A stretch of 64,000 bases of DNA from Sporosarcina sp. ANT_H38 (GTDB lineage: Bacteria; Bacillota; Bacilli; Bacillales_A; Planococcaceae), in the NCBI RefSeq assembly GCF_008369195.1, contig NZ_VOBC01000003.1, positions 62,001 through 126,000 on the forward strand, written 5' to 3'. This document shows positions 25,931 through 34,703 of this stretch, one piece after another; position 1 is the stretch's first letter; every line of letters starts with the position of its first letter. The translations under genes and the position numbers were made by a program. The notes under the pieces were generated by a model. It was not told where the DNA came from. It saw only the letters and a program-made list of their open reading frames with translations, and did not search any database.

Positions 25931-27097
25931 ATGCAATTTGAAGAATTAGTGGACGTATTAACACGCCGGATGACAGACGGGTCTTTTATTGGTGGGACAA
26001 TCAGCCAATCCCGCACAAAAACAGATGATTTAAAACGGGTGAAAGTGAAACCCGTTGAGTTAAAGGGACAGTTGCATATTCAATTTGAATACCAGTACGA
26101 ACGAGTGTTAAACCACGAAAACGTTACAACTGATTTATTAGGGGCGTACTTACTGCAACTGCTTGAACGTTTCAGACAAATACATGCCGAGTTTTCAGAT
26201 GAAAAGATTCAGGTCCAACTGACGAAAAAATTTAAAGTAATGTGGAAATCAGAAAAAGTAGCATCTGAAAAAATAGTTAACCTTTCACACAATCGCAAGA
26301 AAAATTATTTACTGGATGAAAATACAGCCTATCCATTTTTAGTCCGACTCGGCGTACAAACTCCCGACGGCCAGGTAAAAAAGCAAAAGCACGACAAGTT
26401 TAGGCAAATTAACAGGTTCGTCGAATTCATCGACGATTCTCTTGCTCACTTACCAAAAGATCGAACTGTACGTATTCTTGATTTCGGTTCTGGTAAATCC
26501 TATTTAACATTCGCACTGTATCATTACTTACGTATCGAAAAAGGGCTAGATATTAAGGTAACTGGGCTTGATTTAAAAAAAGAAGTGATTGAGGAATGCA
26601 GCACAATTGCAAAGGATCTTGGTTACGATAACCTTGAATTCCTCGTAGGAGATATTAACGACTACAACGACGAAACGTCTGTCGACATGGTCGTCACACT
26701 CCACGCATGCGATGTTGCAACGGATATGGCACTTGCCCGTGCGGTGAAATGGGGTGCGAAAGTCATTTTGAGCGTCCCTTGTTGTCAGCACGAACTGTTC
26801 TCGCAGGTCAATTCCCCTGCGCTCGACGTTATGCTTCAACACGGCCTCATTAAAGAGCGGTTCTCGGCACTTGCTACCGATTCTATCCGTGCGGAGTTAT
26901 TGTCACTTGTTGGATACGAAGCGCAGCTATTAGAGTTTATCGATATGGAGCATACACCGAAAAACATTTTGATACGGGCTTATCAGACCGGACGAGAGGC
27001 TTCCGCTGATGATTTTATACGCTATAACGAATTCAAGACTCTGTTGAATGCGGATCCATTTTTGGAGAGAGAATTGGAGCATTTGTTGAATAAATAA
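25931..27097 (+). CDS. Class I SAM-dependent methyltransferase (PF13679-like)
   Basis: A 388-residue protein with an N-terminal domain of about 160 residues and a Rossmann methyltransferase core. Motif I is ILDFGSGKSYLT, then VTGLDLKKE, LVGDIND, VTLHACDVATDMAL and the striking SVPCCQHEL motif, shared with the Methyltransf_32 family (TRMT13/METTL25-related). The target is probably RNA or a small molecule; unknown. I choose the second ATG (25931) because AGGAGAG lies six bases upstream and the first ATG overlaps it. It is followed by a strong terminator. Confidence 0.82.
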   Translation: MQFEELVDVLTRRMTDGSFIGGTISQSRTKTDDLKRVKVKPVELKGQLHIQFEYQYERVLNHENVTTDLLGAYLLQLLERFRQIHAEFSDEKIQVQLTKKFKVMWKSEKVASEKIVNLSHNRKKNYLLDENTAYPFLVRLGVQTPDGQVKKQKHDKFRQINRFVEFIDDSLAHLPKDRTVRILDFGSGKSYLTFALYHYLRIEKGLDIKVTGLDLKKEVIEECSTIAKDLGYDNLEFLVGDINDYNDETSVDMVVTLHACDVATDMALARAVKWGAKVILSVPCCQHELFSQVNSPALDVMLQHGLIKERFSALATDSIRAELLSLVGYEAQLLEFIDMEHTPKNILIRAYQTGREASADDFIRYNEFKTLLNADPFLERELEHLLNK

Positions 27098-27146
27098 GCA
27101 ACCTCATCTACGTTTGCTATAAGCGAATGTAGATGAGGCTTTTCAT
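27098..27146 (+). terminator. Terminator after methyltransferase gene
   Basis: Long stem of CCTCATCTACGTT and AATGTAGATGAGG arms, then CTTTTC. Confidence 0.8.
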
Positions 27147-27226
27147 AGTTAAAACGAAACAACTAATCTGCTGCATAGTTCACATGATAGACTTTATAAA
27201 ATCATATGTTTCCCACGGAGGTTAAC

Positions 27227-27676
27227 ATGGCGCTACTGCATGAGTTTTACCTAATTCCCAGCTCGATCGATGTGCAAGACTTCTATAGGACAACGAAAAA
27301 CAACGACGCCATCATAGATAGTGTCAATATACATGATGATATGATCACTTACATCTACGACTCATTGAATTGGATCCCAAGTAGAAATCCGGCGTTGCGA
27401 GGTATGCCACATGGACAAGGTATCCATTACCACGGCATTACACTTTTCGATGAACATTCGTCACGAGACTTACTAAGAATTTTCACTGCTTGGCGAGACC
27501 TATTCAGCAATTCGCCTGACATATTCCAGCTGAAGGGTCAATTCATAATCAATCGGGATGAGCATGAAATCCTATATTTCGATCGCAATGAAATCGTTGA
27601 TCAATTCGAGACAATGATCTCAATGTCTAACTATCTCGCTGACGGGAATTATTACTTGTATTACTGTGGTATTTGA
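27227..27676 (+). CDS. Conserved hypothetical protein, 149 aa
   Basis: Unrecognised soluble protein with no signal or membrane helix. Acidic and aromatic-rich: an N-terminal LLHEFYLIPSSIDVQDFY, a middle segment NWIPSRNPALRG then GQGIHYHG, and a C-terminal FDRNEIVDQFETM helix. The composition and genomic isolation are reminiscent of small immunity or antitoxin-like proteins, but no toxin is adjacent and I make no functional claim. The ATG at 27227 has GGAGG at ideal spacing; the earlier ATG at 27206 does not. Own terminator. Confidence 0.75.
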   Translation: MALLHEFYLIPSSIDVQDFYRTTKNNDAIIDSVNIHDDMITYIYDSLNWIPSRNPALRGMPHGQGIHYHGITLFDEHSSRDLLRIFTAWRDLFSNSPDIFQLKGQFIINRDEHEILYFDRNEIVDQFETMISMSNYLADGNYYLYYCGI

Positions 27677-27690
27677 AAATTTTCTGAATA

Positions 27691-27716
27691 AAAGACCTCA
27701 ACGAAGAGGTTTTTCT
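27691..27716 (+). terminator. Terminator after the 149-aa hypothetical gene
   Basis: Short stem ACCTC/GAGGT with A-rich loop, followed by TTTTCTTT. Confidence 0.7.
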
Positions 27717-27756
27717 TTAACATAGCCCTCTATAAATCGGAAGTGTCTACTTAGAT

Positions 27757-28104
27757 TTAAAACTTCATACTAGCTCTTATCTTTTCAGGAATCATTACCA
27801 CTTCTGTTTTTAAATCCAGAGGTTTAAAGGTATCATCAATGCATTCATCCCAATATGCTAAATGCTTCTTATCTATCCAATGCTCTGATTCTTCTACTTC
27901 CTGACCACCTTCGCCTTGAACTGAATACCAATATAAAAATTCATCTCCATTGAGATGTTCTCTAAATATAGTTTCTACATACATTTTCTCGCCTTCAAGG
28001 GTTATTAGCACGTGTTTCATGTTTTCGTTCAGAAAAGTTATCCATTCATTTACCTTTTCTGATTTATCTTTCTTAACCCTGAATCTTGTTAACTCAACGT
28101 TCAT
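27757..28104 (-). CDS. DUF6176-family protein
   Basis: A 115-residue soluble protein. VELTRFRVKKDKSEKVNEWITFL at the start, METIFRE-type VETIFREHLNGDEFLYWYSVQG in the middle and HWIDKKHLAYWDECID later match the DUF6176 family of small Bacillales proteins, which look like dimeric alpha-beta barrel relatives. No active-site residues are evident. The start has GGTGGGAG upstream. Function unknown. Confidence 0.75.
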   Translation of the reverse strand: MNVELTRFRVKKDKSEKVNEWITFLNENMKHVLITLEGEKMYVETIFREHLNGDEFLYWYSVQGEGGQEVEESEHWIDKKHLAYWDECIDDTFKPLDLKTEVVMIPEKIRASMKF

Positions 28105-28219
28105 GTTTCTCCCACCCTTTGTTCATTTTTCAAACAGTAAAAATGATCTTCAAAAACTTTCGATACGTTGCTCCTGAGAATTTCATTTCCATTCATCACG
28201 AAATCCTCCTCCACACCGA

Positions 28220-28876
28220 CTATTCCAGTGTCACTCCCAAAAATACATAGCCATCCCGTTCATACTGCCCTGAAAAAATGACTGGAACCCTCTCGTTAAA
28301 AATCGGACCATCTACGACAACCGTATGAAATTCACCAGACTCCCCGCATGCATCAATGCCAAGTACCTCCAGTTCATCCATCAGCTCCAAAGTGAATTTG
28401 CGGCCTATGAAGTGTGCCGGCATCATTTTTGTATTGACGACAACTATGTACGCCTCGAATCCCGCTTCTATAAATTCTTCTAAAATCTCGCGACGCGGCT
28501 CCATCCATAGCGGATGTACTGCTTCCATATCGACTTTTGCACATGTATTTTGGACCCATACCAAATGGTCTTCAAGATCGATATCCCCAAAAACTCCGTA
28601 ACTGATGCCCGACTCAACGCATTCCTTCATCGCGTCTAAAAATTGCTCTTCATATCCTTGCCAGTCAGCTCCCCTTATCATTAAAGGGACGCCAATTCTT
28701 GCTGCTTGGGCTTCCACGACTTCAAAAGGCAGCGCATGCGATTTTGACCGTTCTTCATCCTTTTCAAACATTGTCCATAACCGTTTCGGAACGCCACCCG
28801 CTTTCATTGCGCGGTAATAAGCCATCGCAGAATCTTTTCCGCCGCTCCATGATGCAACAAATGATATATCCATCAT
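28220..28876 (-). CDS. Dph6-like ATP-pyrophosphatase (diphthine-ammonia ligase family)
   Basis: N-type ATP pyrophosphatase of 218 residues. The PP-loop is WSGGKDS near residue 11, followed by ESGISYGVFGDIDLEDH and the C-terminal CGESGEFHTVV motif that defines the Dph6/MJ0570 family. Bacteria lack diphthamide, so the natural amidation target is unknown. I choose the ATG at 28876, ten bases after GGAGG. An ATG three codons upstream is one base from the GGAGG and so unlikely. Monocistronic. Confidence 0.85.
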   Translation of the reverse strand: MMDISFVASWSGGKDSAMAYYRAMKAGGVPKRLWTMFEKDEERSKSHALPFEVVEAQAARIGVPLMIRGADWQGYEEQFLDAMKECVESGISYGVFGDIDLEDHLVWVQNTCAKVDMEAVHPLWMEPRREILEEFIEAGFEAYIVVVNTKMMPAHFIGRKFTLELMDELEVLGIDACGESGEFHTVVVDGPIFNERVPVIFSGQYERDGYVFLGVTLE

Positions 28877-28885
28877 TTTGTACAT

Positions 28886-29171
28886 TCCTCCGTATAGTTA
28901 ATTATTGTTTTTTATTTTTAGCATCGGTTCATATCTTTCAAGCTCATCACCCTTATTTTGCAATGCTTCTTTAGGCTCCGATAATTTCATTACAAAAATA
29001 GAAACAAAGCTCAAAAGAACTCTAAAATCTACTAGCAACGCAATACCAAAAACAGTATTATCGTCACAACCCACACCCTAAATTATATTTTTCGTTTTAT
29101 TTATTTTACCATGAATTTGCCAACACTATTGAAAGGATTCTAATAATTTGCTTTTGCAGCGAATAAAAACA
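28886..29171. other. Gene-free interval before sigV-like gene
   Basis: AT-rich, no repeat or hairpin of note. Its right end leads into the ECF-type promoter described separately. Confidence 0.5.
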
Positions 29172-29198
29172 TAAAACTTTTCAGACATACTGCCCGTC
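29172..29198 (+). promoter_or_regulatory. Possible ECF autopromoter of sigV-rsiV
   Basis: TAAAAC (29172-29177) with TTTT after it, a 17-base gap and CGTC (29195-29198). B. subtilis ECF promoters read TGAAAC at -35 and CGTC at -10 with similar spacing. One mismatch in the -35. Its place 57 bases before the gene fits autoregulation. Confidence 0.55.
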
Positions 29199-29255
29199 AA
29201 ATACTTATAACGTGTTCGCGACATGTTGAAAATTGGAGAAGGTGAATCTTTAGTC

Positions 29256-29753
29256 ATGACAAAAAAAGAGAAGTTCGAACTTGTAGAAAATTTTATAGTA
29301 GAAAACCGGGAAGCTCATTATCGTCTTGCATACAGCTATGTTAGAAATAAAGAAAATGCACTTGATATCGTACAAGATGCCATTCTAAAAGCGCTCAGTT
29401 CAATTGATCGACTTGAAGAAATCGCCTATTTGAAAACATGGTTCTATCGAATAATCGTGAACACATGCATTGATTTCATCCGAAAACATCAGCGTATTAC
29501 AGTGATGGACGATGACATTCTTGGCATTCATTTACCACAGTTAGAAGATGACATTATCGACATGGACTTACAAGATGCCATTGACCAGCTACCTCACAAA
29601 TATAGATCTCTTATTATTCTCCGATTTTTTGAGGATTTGAAAATTGATGAAATCGCTGCAGTGATGGATGAAAATGTGAATACGATTAAAACAAGATTGT
29701 ATGCAGCATTGAAAAAGTTGCGCATTGAAGTCGGGGAGGAATTCAGATTATGA
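29256..29753 (+). CDS. sigV: ECF sigma factor, SigV-like
   Basis: Extracytoplasmic-function sigma factor of 165 residues. Region 2 has YRLAYSYVRNKENALDIVQDA and LKTWFYRIIVNTCIDFIRK. Region 4 has LPHKYRSLIILRFFEDLKIDEIA and NTIKTRLYAALKKLR. This text is very close to B. subtilis SigV, the lysozyme-response sigma factor. The ATG at 29256 is used since AAGGTGA precedes it and SigV is about 166 residues long. The TGA overlaps the anti-sigma ATG as ATGA. No oatA follows, unlike B. subtilis. Confidence 0.9.
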   Translation: MTKKEKFELVENFIVENREAHYRLAYSYVRNKENALDIVQDAILKALSSIDRLEEIAYLKTWFYRIIVNTCIDFIRKHQRITVMDDDILGIHLPQLEDDIIDMDLQDAIDQLPHKYRSLIILRFFEDLKIDEIAAVMDENVNTIKTRLYAALKKLRIEVGEEFRL

Positions 29754-30622
29754 AAAAAATAAATAAGCTAAAAAAGGATTATGACGAAACGGAGATTCCA
29801 TCTGAGTTGAAGGACTTCGTTAAAGCTTCGATTCGGCAAGCAAAGTCATCACAGAAGAAACGTCCATTTCTTAAACAATGGACGTTAGGAGCCGTCGCGG
29901 CTGCTGCTCTATTTATCGGAAGTATCAATGTAAGCCCATCTTTCGCGCAAGCTATGGCAAACGTTCCACTTCTCGGAGTAATTGTGGATGTGTTTACCGC
30001 ACAACAATTGACTGTCGATGAAAAAACGTACCAAGCGAATGTCGCCACACCAAAAATTGAAGGTTTGGAGGATGAAGGACTGCAAACTTCATTGAATGAG
30101 AAATACCTTAAGGAAAATAAAGTGCTCTTCGAACAGTTCCAACAGGATGTTTCGGAATTGGAAAAGGCAGGTGGCGGTCATCTTGGAATCGATACTGGCT
30201 ATGAAGTGAAAACAGATAATGAACAGCTTCTATCGATTGCTCGCTATGAGGTGAATACGGTCGGATCCTCATCAACCACAATGAAGTACGACACAATCGA
30301 TAAACAGAACAGCATTTTAATCACATTGCCCAGTCTGTTTAAAAATGACAAATATGTGGAGGCCATTAGCTCTTACATAGTAGGTGAAATGGAGCGGCAA
30401 ATGGATGCAGATGAAGAGGTCTCTTACTTTTTGAATAGTGAATTTTTCGATGATTTCAAAACAATCCAATCCGATCAGTCGTTCTATATCACAGATCACA
30501 ATAAGCTCGTCATTTCATTCGATAAATACGAAGTTGCACCTGGTTATATGGGAGTCGTGACGTTTGAAATTCCGTCAGTTATTTTGAAAGATCTGCTGGT
30601 CAGCGACACATACATTAACTAA
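29750..30622 (+). CDS. rsiV: Anti-sigma factor, RsiV-like
   Basis: Single-pass membrane anti-sigma factor of 290 residues. A short cytoplasmic part (1-42) would bind the sigma factor. One transmembrane helix spans about 43-60, followed by SFAQAMA, which could be the signal-peptidase site used in RsiV processing. The extracellular part carries the DUF4163/DUF3298 layout that binds lysozyme in RsiV. Translational coupling to the sigma gene and the match in order support the pairing. Lysozyme as signal is inference from the family. Confidence 0.88.
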   Translation: MKKINKLKKDYDETEIPSELKDFVKASIRQAKSSQKKRPFLKQWTLGAVAAAALFIGSINVSPSFAQAMANVPLLGVIVDVFTAQQLTVDEKTYQANVATPKIEGLEDEGLQTSLNEKYLKENKVLFEQFQQDVSELEKAGGGHLGIDTGYEVKTDNEQLLSIARYEVNTVGSSSTTMKYDTIDKQNSILITLPSLFKNDKYVEAISSYIVGEMERQMDADEEVSYFLNSEFFDDFKTIQSDQSFYITDHNKLVISFDKYEVAPGYMGVVTFEIPSVILKDLLVSDTYIN

Positions 30623-30682
30623 TTCCTTTTAGAAAGTGACACTTTTTTAATATAAGCAAGAAAAAACCATAGAGAAAGCATC

Positions 30683-30716
30683 AGCCGCCAAAATTGCATC
30701 TTTGGCGGCTTTTCTC
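30683..30716 (+). terminator. Terminator of sigV-rsiV
   Basis: Perfect 10-bp stem AGCCGCCAAA / TTTGGCGGCT, 8-base loop, followed by TTTCT; 60 bases past the rsiV stop. Confidence 0.85.
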
Positions 30717-30815
30717 CAGGTAAGAATCCAGCTATTCTTTCGTCCCAAAAATGCTTCAGCACTCTGTGTATTTATGTATTTGGAGCACGACGGATGAAGG
30801 ACAACCATACGATTA

Positions 30816-30859
30816 CAGAAAAAAAAGTGTAGGGATGCGACAAAGTCGCATCTCTACAC
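30816..30859 (-). terminator. Terminator of the PCYCGC lipoprotein gene
   Basis: Minus-strand stem GTGTAGAGATGCGA / TCGCATCCCTACAC followed by a run of eight or more T, about 90 bases past the stop. Confidence 0.85.
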
Positions 30860-30947
30860 ATATAAACATCTCGGTGATCGTAATAGAAGTTATTCAATTT
30901 ACTGGTGACTTTTGGTGAATCAACAGACGTGCTCTTTTGTGATTCAA

Positions 30948-31448
30948 TTATGCTGGCATTGGCGTATCTGTTGGTTCTGTGTAACCTTCTTTGTAATTTT
31001 CATCGATGAATTTACGGATTTCTTTTAACGATTTACCGTCCTGCTTCATCATTACAGATTGCACAGCGATATCTAGACAAACTTGGCAACGTGTACCATG
31101 GTCATCCCAGACAACAGAACCATCTTCACGAACTTCGTCTATGAAACAATTCAAGTTACTATCGTGGCCTGCGCTTTCTCCACACCCACAATAGCATGGC
31201 ATCCACTCGATAATATCCGTTGCAGTGCCCGCCATTTGATAGACAAGACGCATATCCTCCGATTTGTCATCTAGGAACGAAGGTAAAATATCGGCAGAAG
31301 CCGTTACTTCTTGCAAGTCACCGTTTGGTACATGCTTCTGTTCCCCATGTTTCATGTCATGTTCTTTCTCACTCGGCTGCGCTTTTTCTCCGCATGCTGA
31401 AAGGACAAGAATCGCTGTAAGCAAGATGAACATCAAATTCTTTTTCAT
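30948..31448 (-). CDS. PCYCGC-motif lipoprotein
   Basis: Lipoprotein of 166 residues. MKKNLMFILLTAILVLSAC is a textbook signal with lipobox LSAC, then a His-rich linker (HDMKHGEQKH). The domain contains PCYCGCGE, the defining motif of PF13798, plus further Cys in LNCF and TRCQVC. The cysteine pattern suggests metal binding or a disulfide relay; function is not established. The ATG at 31448 has AAGGAG ten bases upstream. The longer frame upstream runs through a gene relic and is not real. Confidence 0.85.
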   Translation of the reverse strand: MKKNLMFILLTAILVLSACGEKAQPSEKEHDMKHGEQKHVPNGDLQEVTASADILPSFLDDKSEDMRLVYQMAGTATDIIEWMPCYCGCGESAGHDSNLNCFIDEVREDGSVVWDDHGTRCQVCLDIAVQSVMMKQDGKSLKEIRKFIDENYKEGYTEPTDTPMPA

Positions 31449-31531
31449 ATACTGCCCACTCCTTATTCGCATAGTTGTCCTTTCATCATAACCCAAAACA
31501 ACATGTTTATAAGTTACAGTTTGATGGACAA

Positions 31532-31697
31532 TCAAACTTGACGGCAATTATCCCCTTGCTTAATCCAATACCGGATACCCTTCCAACACTGTTTGCTCAG
31601 AAGGTTTTTGAATGTAAGCACATGTTTCATTTTCAAAGATAATTTGTTGCTCAGGATCCGTAAGTAAATTACAATACGGACACTCTTTGTCGTACAC
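31532..31697 (-). pseudogene. HIT-family gene relic with internal deletion
   Basis: From a GTG at 31697, ten bases after an AGGAGG that overlaps the fumC stop, 45 codons encode a convincing HIT-protein N-terminus: KECPYCNL with the zinc-type CxxC, then IIFENETCAYIQKPSEQTVLEG. The frame ends after VLD. In the next frame the same DNA continues as KGIRYWIKQGDN, which matches the C-terminal tail of Bacillus HIT proteins (GKGIR-W-LKQ). The central part including the catalytic HxHxH triad is gone. So an internal out-of-frame deletion has fused the two ends. Family recognition is from memory; the fusion is seen directly. Confidence 0.75.
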
Positions 31698-31712
31698 GTC
31701 GAAGTCGCCTCC

Positions 31713-33095
31713 TTATCTACCAATCATTTTCGAAGGAACGACATACTCGTCAAACTGTTCTTCCGTCAGCAAGCCTGATTTGAGTGCTGCTTCTTTCAGC
31801 GTTGTACCTTCCGCATGTGCAGTTTTCGCTATTTTTGCAGCATTTTCGTAACCGATATAAGGATTAAGTGCCGTCACAAGCATGAGTGAGTTTTGAACTT
31901 TACGATCAATCTCTTCACGATTCGGTTCAATTCCCACTGCACAGTTTTCATTAAAACTGATCATCGCATCGCTCAACAATGTCACAGATTGAAGGAAGTT
32001 GAAAATGATAACGGGTTTGAAGACATTCAGTTCAAAGTTCCCTTGACTCGCTGCAAAGCCGATTGTTGCGTCATTCCCCATTACTTGTGCAACAACCATC
32101 GTAAGTGCTTCACTTTGAGTTGGATTCACTTTTCCTGGCATGATGGAACTGCCCGGTTCATTCTCAGGAATCGTAATTTCACCAATACCTGAACGTGGTC
32201 CGCTAGCCAACCAGCGCACGTCATTAGCAATTTTCATAAGGTCTGCCGCAAGCGCTTTAATAGCACCATGAACGTAAACAATCTCATCATAACTTGTAAG
32301 TGAATGGAATTTATTAATCGCGGATGTAAATTCTATCCCCACTGCCGTGCTGATTTCAGCAGCAACACGATCACCGAATCCAGCTGGCGCGTTAAGTCCT
32401 GTTCCAACAGCCGTTCCGCCAATTGCAAGTTCTTTCATTGACTCGACGCTGTCTGTAATCATTTTTTCCGTTTTCTCGAGCATGCGGTGCCAACCGCTAA
32501 TTTCCTGACCAAGAGTTAGAGGCGTCGCGTCTTGTAAATGCGTACGGCCGATTTTAATGATATCCATGAACTCCTCAGATTTCTTGCCAAGTGTTGCTTT
32601 CAATACACCAATTGCCGGTACGAGCTGTTGTTGCACTGCAACAACTCCTGCAACATGCAGCGCCGTCGGGAATGTATCATTTGAGCTTTGCGATTTATTG
32701 ACATCATCGTTCGGATGTAGACGATCTTCCTCGCCCCACTCCTCAAGCAATTGATTGCCACGGTATGCAAGTACTTCGTTCATATTCATGTTGGATTGAG
32801 TACCGCTTCCTGTTTGCCATACGACAAGCGGGAAATGATCATCCAGTTTTCCAGAGACTACTTCATCTGCAGCTGCAGAGATTGCCTTCATTTTTGCTTC
32901 TGATAGGGCGCCATGTGCATGGCTCGCGATAGCAGCTGATTTTTTTAAATGAGCAAATGCACGAATAACACCAATCGGCATTTTTTCTCCACCAATTTTA
33001 AAGTTTTGCTTACTGCGTTGTGTTTGCGCTCCCCATAGCTTGTCCGCAGGTACTTTAATTTCACCAAATGTGTCATGTTCAATACGATAATCCAT
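31713..33095 (-). CDS. fumC: Fumarate hydratase class II
   Basis: TCA-cycle enzyme of 460 residues interconverting fumarate and malate; a cytoplasmic homotetramer without an iron-sulfur cluster. Signature [10 protein letters not shown] at about 315-324, catalytic His186 in [10 protein letters not shown], and [13 protein letters not shown] at about 95-107 are intact. B. subtilis calls it citG. The Nudix gene ends 33 bases upstream and may share the transcript. The HIT relic follows immediately downstream. Confidence 0.97.
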   Translation of the reverse strand: MDYRIEHDTFGEIKVPADKLWGAQTQRSKQNFKIGGEKMPIGVIRAFAHLKKSAAIASHAHGALSEAKMKAISAAADEVVSGKLDDHFPLVVWQTGSGTQSNMNMNEVLAYRGNQLLEEWGEEDRLHPNDDVNKSQSSNDTFPTALHVAGVVAVQQQLVPAIGVLKATLGKKSEEFMDIIKIGRTHLQDATPLTLGQEISGWHRMLEKTEKMITDSVESMKELAIGGTAVGTGLNAPAGFGDRVAAEISTAVGIEFTSAINKFHSLTSYDEIVYVHGAIKALAADLMKIANDVRWLASGPRSGIGEITIPENEPGSSIMPGKVNPTQSEALTMVVAQVMGNDATIGFAASQGNFELNVFKPVIIFNFLQSVTLLSDAMISFNENCAVGIEPNREEIDRKVQNSLMLVTALNPYIGYENAAKIAKTAHAEGTTLKEAALKSGLLTEEQFDEYVVPSKMIGR

Positions 33096-33128
33096 TCTTC
33101 ATCCCTCTTTCGTTTGTAAGTATTTCCA

Positions 33129-33593
33129 TTATCTCATGATTGGCACCTTTTTATCATGTGCCCAGTCTTGGATAAATGCTTTTTGCCTAGGATTCAAGTT
33201 TTCCGGCAATTCATCTCTACCAAAGAAACAGTGTGCTTGGCTTTCTGCTCCGCCCTGTTGCAATTCTCCTGAATACGTTGTCGAATGAAAAATAACTTGC
33301 ACGCTGTATACCTGGTCTCCATTCGGATATGTCACAAAACAGGACTCACCAGAATAAAGCCCAAATAGCTGAAGCTCCTCCACAACCAATCCCGTTTCTT
33401 CATATGTCTCCCTTTGCACTGTTTCTTCAAACGTTTCCCCGATTTCCATCACGCCACCCGGAATGCACCAATTGTCCTCATCTGTGCGGTGTTGGAGCAG
33501 GACTTTGTCTTCGTTCGTTATTATGACGCCGCAACCGACCGTAAGTAGTGATTCCTTACCAATCATTCTCCTCATTGTTTGAATGTAATCCAT
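33129..33593 (-). CDS. Nudix hydrolase
   Basis: A 154-residue hydrolase of nucleoside-diphosphate-linked compounds. The Nudix box GGVMEIGETFEETVQRETYEETGL (about 46-69) keeps all metal ligands (the RETYEE core). The flanking CGVIITNEDKVLLQHRTDEDNWCIPGG is typical of the MutT/NUDIX group. Substrate unknown. The ATG follows a GGGGGAAA site. Lies between fumC and the HD-GYP gene on the same strand. Confidence 0.9.
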   Translation of the reverse strand: MDYIQTMRRMIGKESLLTVGCGVIITNEDKVLLQHRTDEDNWCIPGGVMEIGETFEETVQRETYEETGLVVEELQLFGLYSGESCFVTYPNGDQVYSVQVIFHSTTYSGELQQGGAESQAHCFFGRDELPENLNPRQKAFIQDWAHDKKVPIMR

Positions 33594-33617
33594 AGTATTT
33601 CCCCCTTTTTGTTATGC

Positions 33618-33646
33618 AAAAAAGACACGGTTTCCCGAGTCTTTTT
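33618..33646 (-). terminator. Terminator after HD-GYP gene
   Basis: Minus-strand stem AAGACTCGG / CCGTGTCTT (one mismatch), then TTTTTTGC. Confidence 0.75.
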
Positions 33647-33659
33647 CCAATCTTCATTT

Positions 33660-34586
33660 TCAATTGGACTGCTTTTTCTCTAATACTTCTATAAATGCAT
33701 CGACTACTAATGGGTTGAACTGTGTCCCTTTTCCGTTTTTAAGTTCTTCCATAGCTTCTTGTCTAGAAAGAGCCTTCTTATACACACGATCGGTTGTCAT
33801 TGCATCGAATGCATCAACGACCGATACAATGGCGGATTCCAGCGCAATTTCATCACCTTTAAGACCGTATGGATAGCCTTTCCCATCGTGCCTTTCATGA
33901 TGCTGTTCGACAATGAATGCTGTATCTGCTAACCATTCGACAGTATGCTCACGCATAATCTTTGCACCTTCAATTGTATGGGACTTCATAATCCCCCACT
34001 CTTCAGCTGTCAGCTTCCCAGGTTTATTTAGAATTTCTAGCGGGACAACGCGCTTGCCGACATCATGAAAATAGGCGCCCCATCTCAGCGTGCTAAGGCT
34101 TTCTGGCGGCAGTTCCATGTGCTTCCACACTTCGATTGAATAATCTTTGATGCGATTGCAATGCATATAGGTGTAGCCATCAACCGACTCAATCGCATCC
34201 GCCTCTTCCTGGAGGATTTGCGTCTCAAAAAATCGCGTCTCAAAACTTTCAGTAGACATTTTGATTAAAATCTCTGCTTCTGTTTTCCCGTAAAAAGAAA
34301 TGATGTGTGCATAGTGCGATGCATCGATTGTCTCACCGACTTCCAATATATGCCTTTTTCCATCGTATTCTATTTCTACTATTCCGTTAAGAAGCAAATA
34401 CGACTCTACGAGAGCGTCTTCTTTATCGTATTGAACCCAAAATGAACTATTTTTGTGCAATGAATAAAGCGCATTTGACAACCCATTCCATCTTCCGAGC
34501 AACACGACATCCGCATAACCGAGATGAATTACCGGATATCCTTCTCTAGTTTGATTGCTATACGATTGATTTGAAATAGTGTCCAT
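33660..34586 (-). CDS. HD-GYP domain phosphohydrolase with cupin-like N-terminal domain
   Basis: Predicted cyclic di-GMP-type phosphodiesterase of 308 residues. The C-terminal half has HDVGK (about 174-178), KSHTIEGAKI, and HHERHDGKGYP (about 229-239), with GYP of the HD-GYP signature and the metal-binding His/Asp all present. The N-terminal half (about 30-115) reads as a small beta-barrel: LLLNGIVEIEYDGKRHILEVGETI is cupin or cyclic-nucleotide-binding-like. It lacks a response-regulator domain. I use the ATG at 34586 with GAGGAG seven bases upstream. Ligand and target are unknown. Confidence 0.82.
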   Translation of the reverse strand: MDTISNQSYSNQTREGYPVIHLGYADVVLLGRWNGLSNALYSLHKNSSFWVQYDKEDALVESYLLLNGIVEIEYDGKRHILEVGETIDASHYAHIISFYGKTEAEILIKMSTESFETRFFETQILQEEADAIESVDGYTYMHCNRIKDYSIEVWKHMELPPESLSTLRWGAYFHDVGKRVVPLEILNKPGKLTAEEWGIMKSHTIEGAKIMREHTVEWLADTAFIVEQHHERHDGKGYPYGLKGDEIALESAIVSVVDAFDAMTTDRVYKKALSRQEAMEELKNGKGTQFNPLVVDAFIEVLEKKQSN

Positions 34587-34703
34587 TAGCGTACTCCTCG
34601 GATTAAGGCATATGACCATCAATTGCTATCTGAATATTATCATTATAGCAAGTCACACCATAGTTTCATACACCTTTACCCGATTGACGCAAAACAATGT
34701 CGA

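Larger units (their letters stand above)
30623..30947. other. 325-bp interval between convergent genes
   Basis: It holds one terminator for each side (listed) and otherwise nothing recognisable. Confidence 0.6.

Noticed and set aside
31532..31723. 63-aa frame as an intact gene
   Set aside because: Only its C-terminal dozen residues look like protein of a known family, and these are the shifted tail of the HIT relic.
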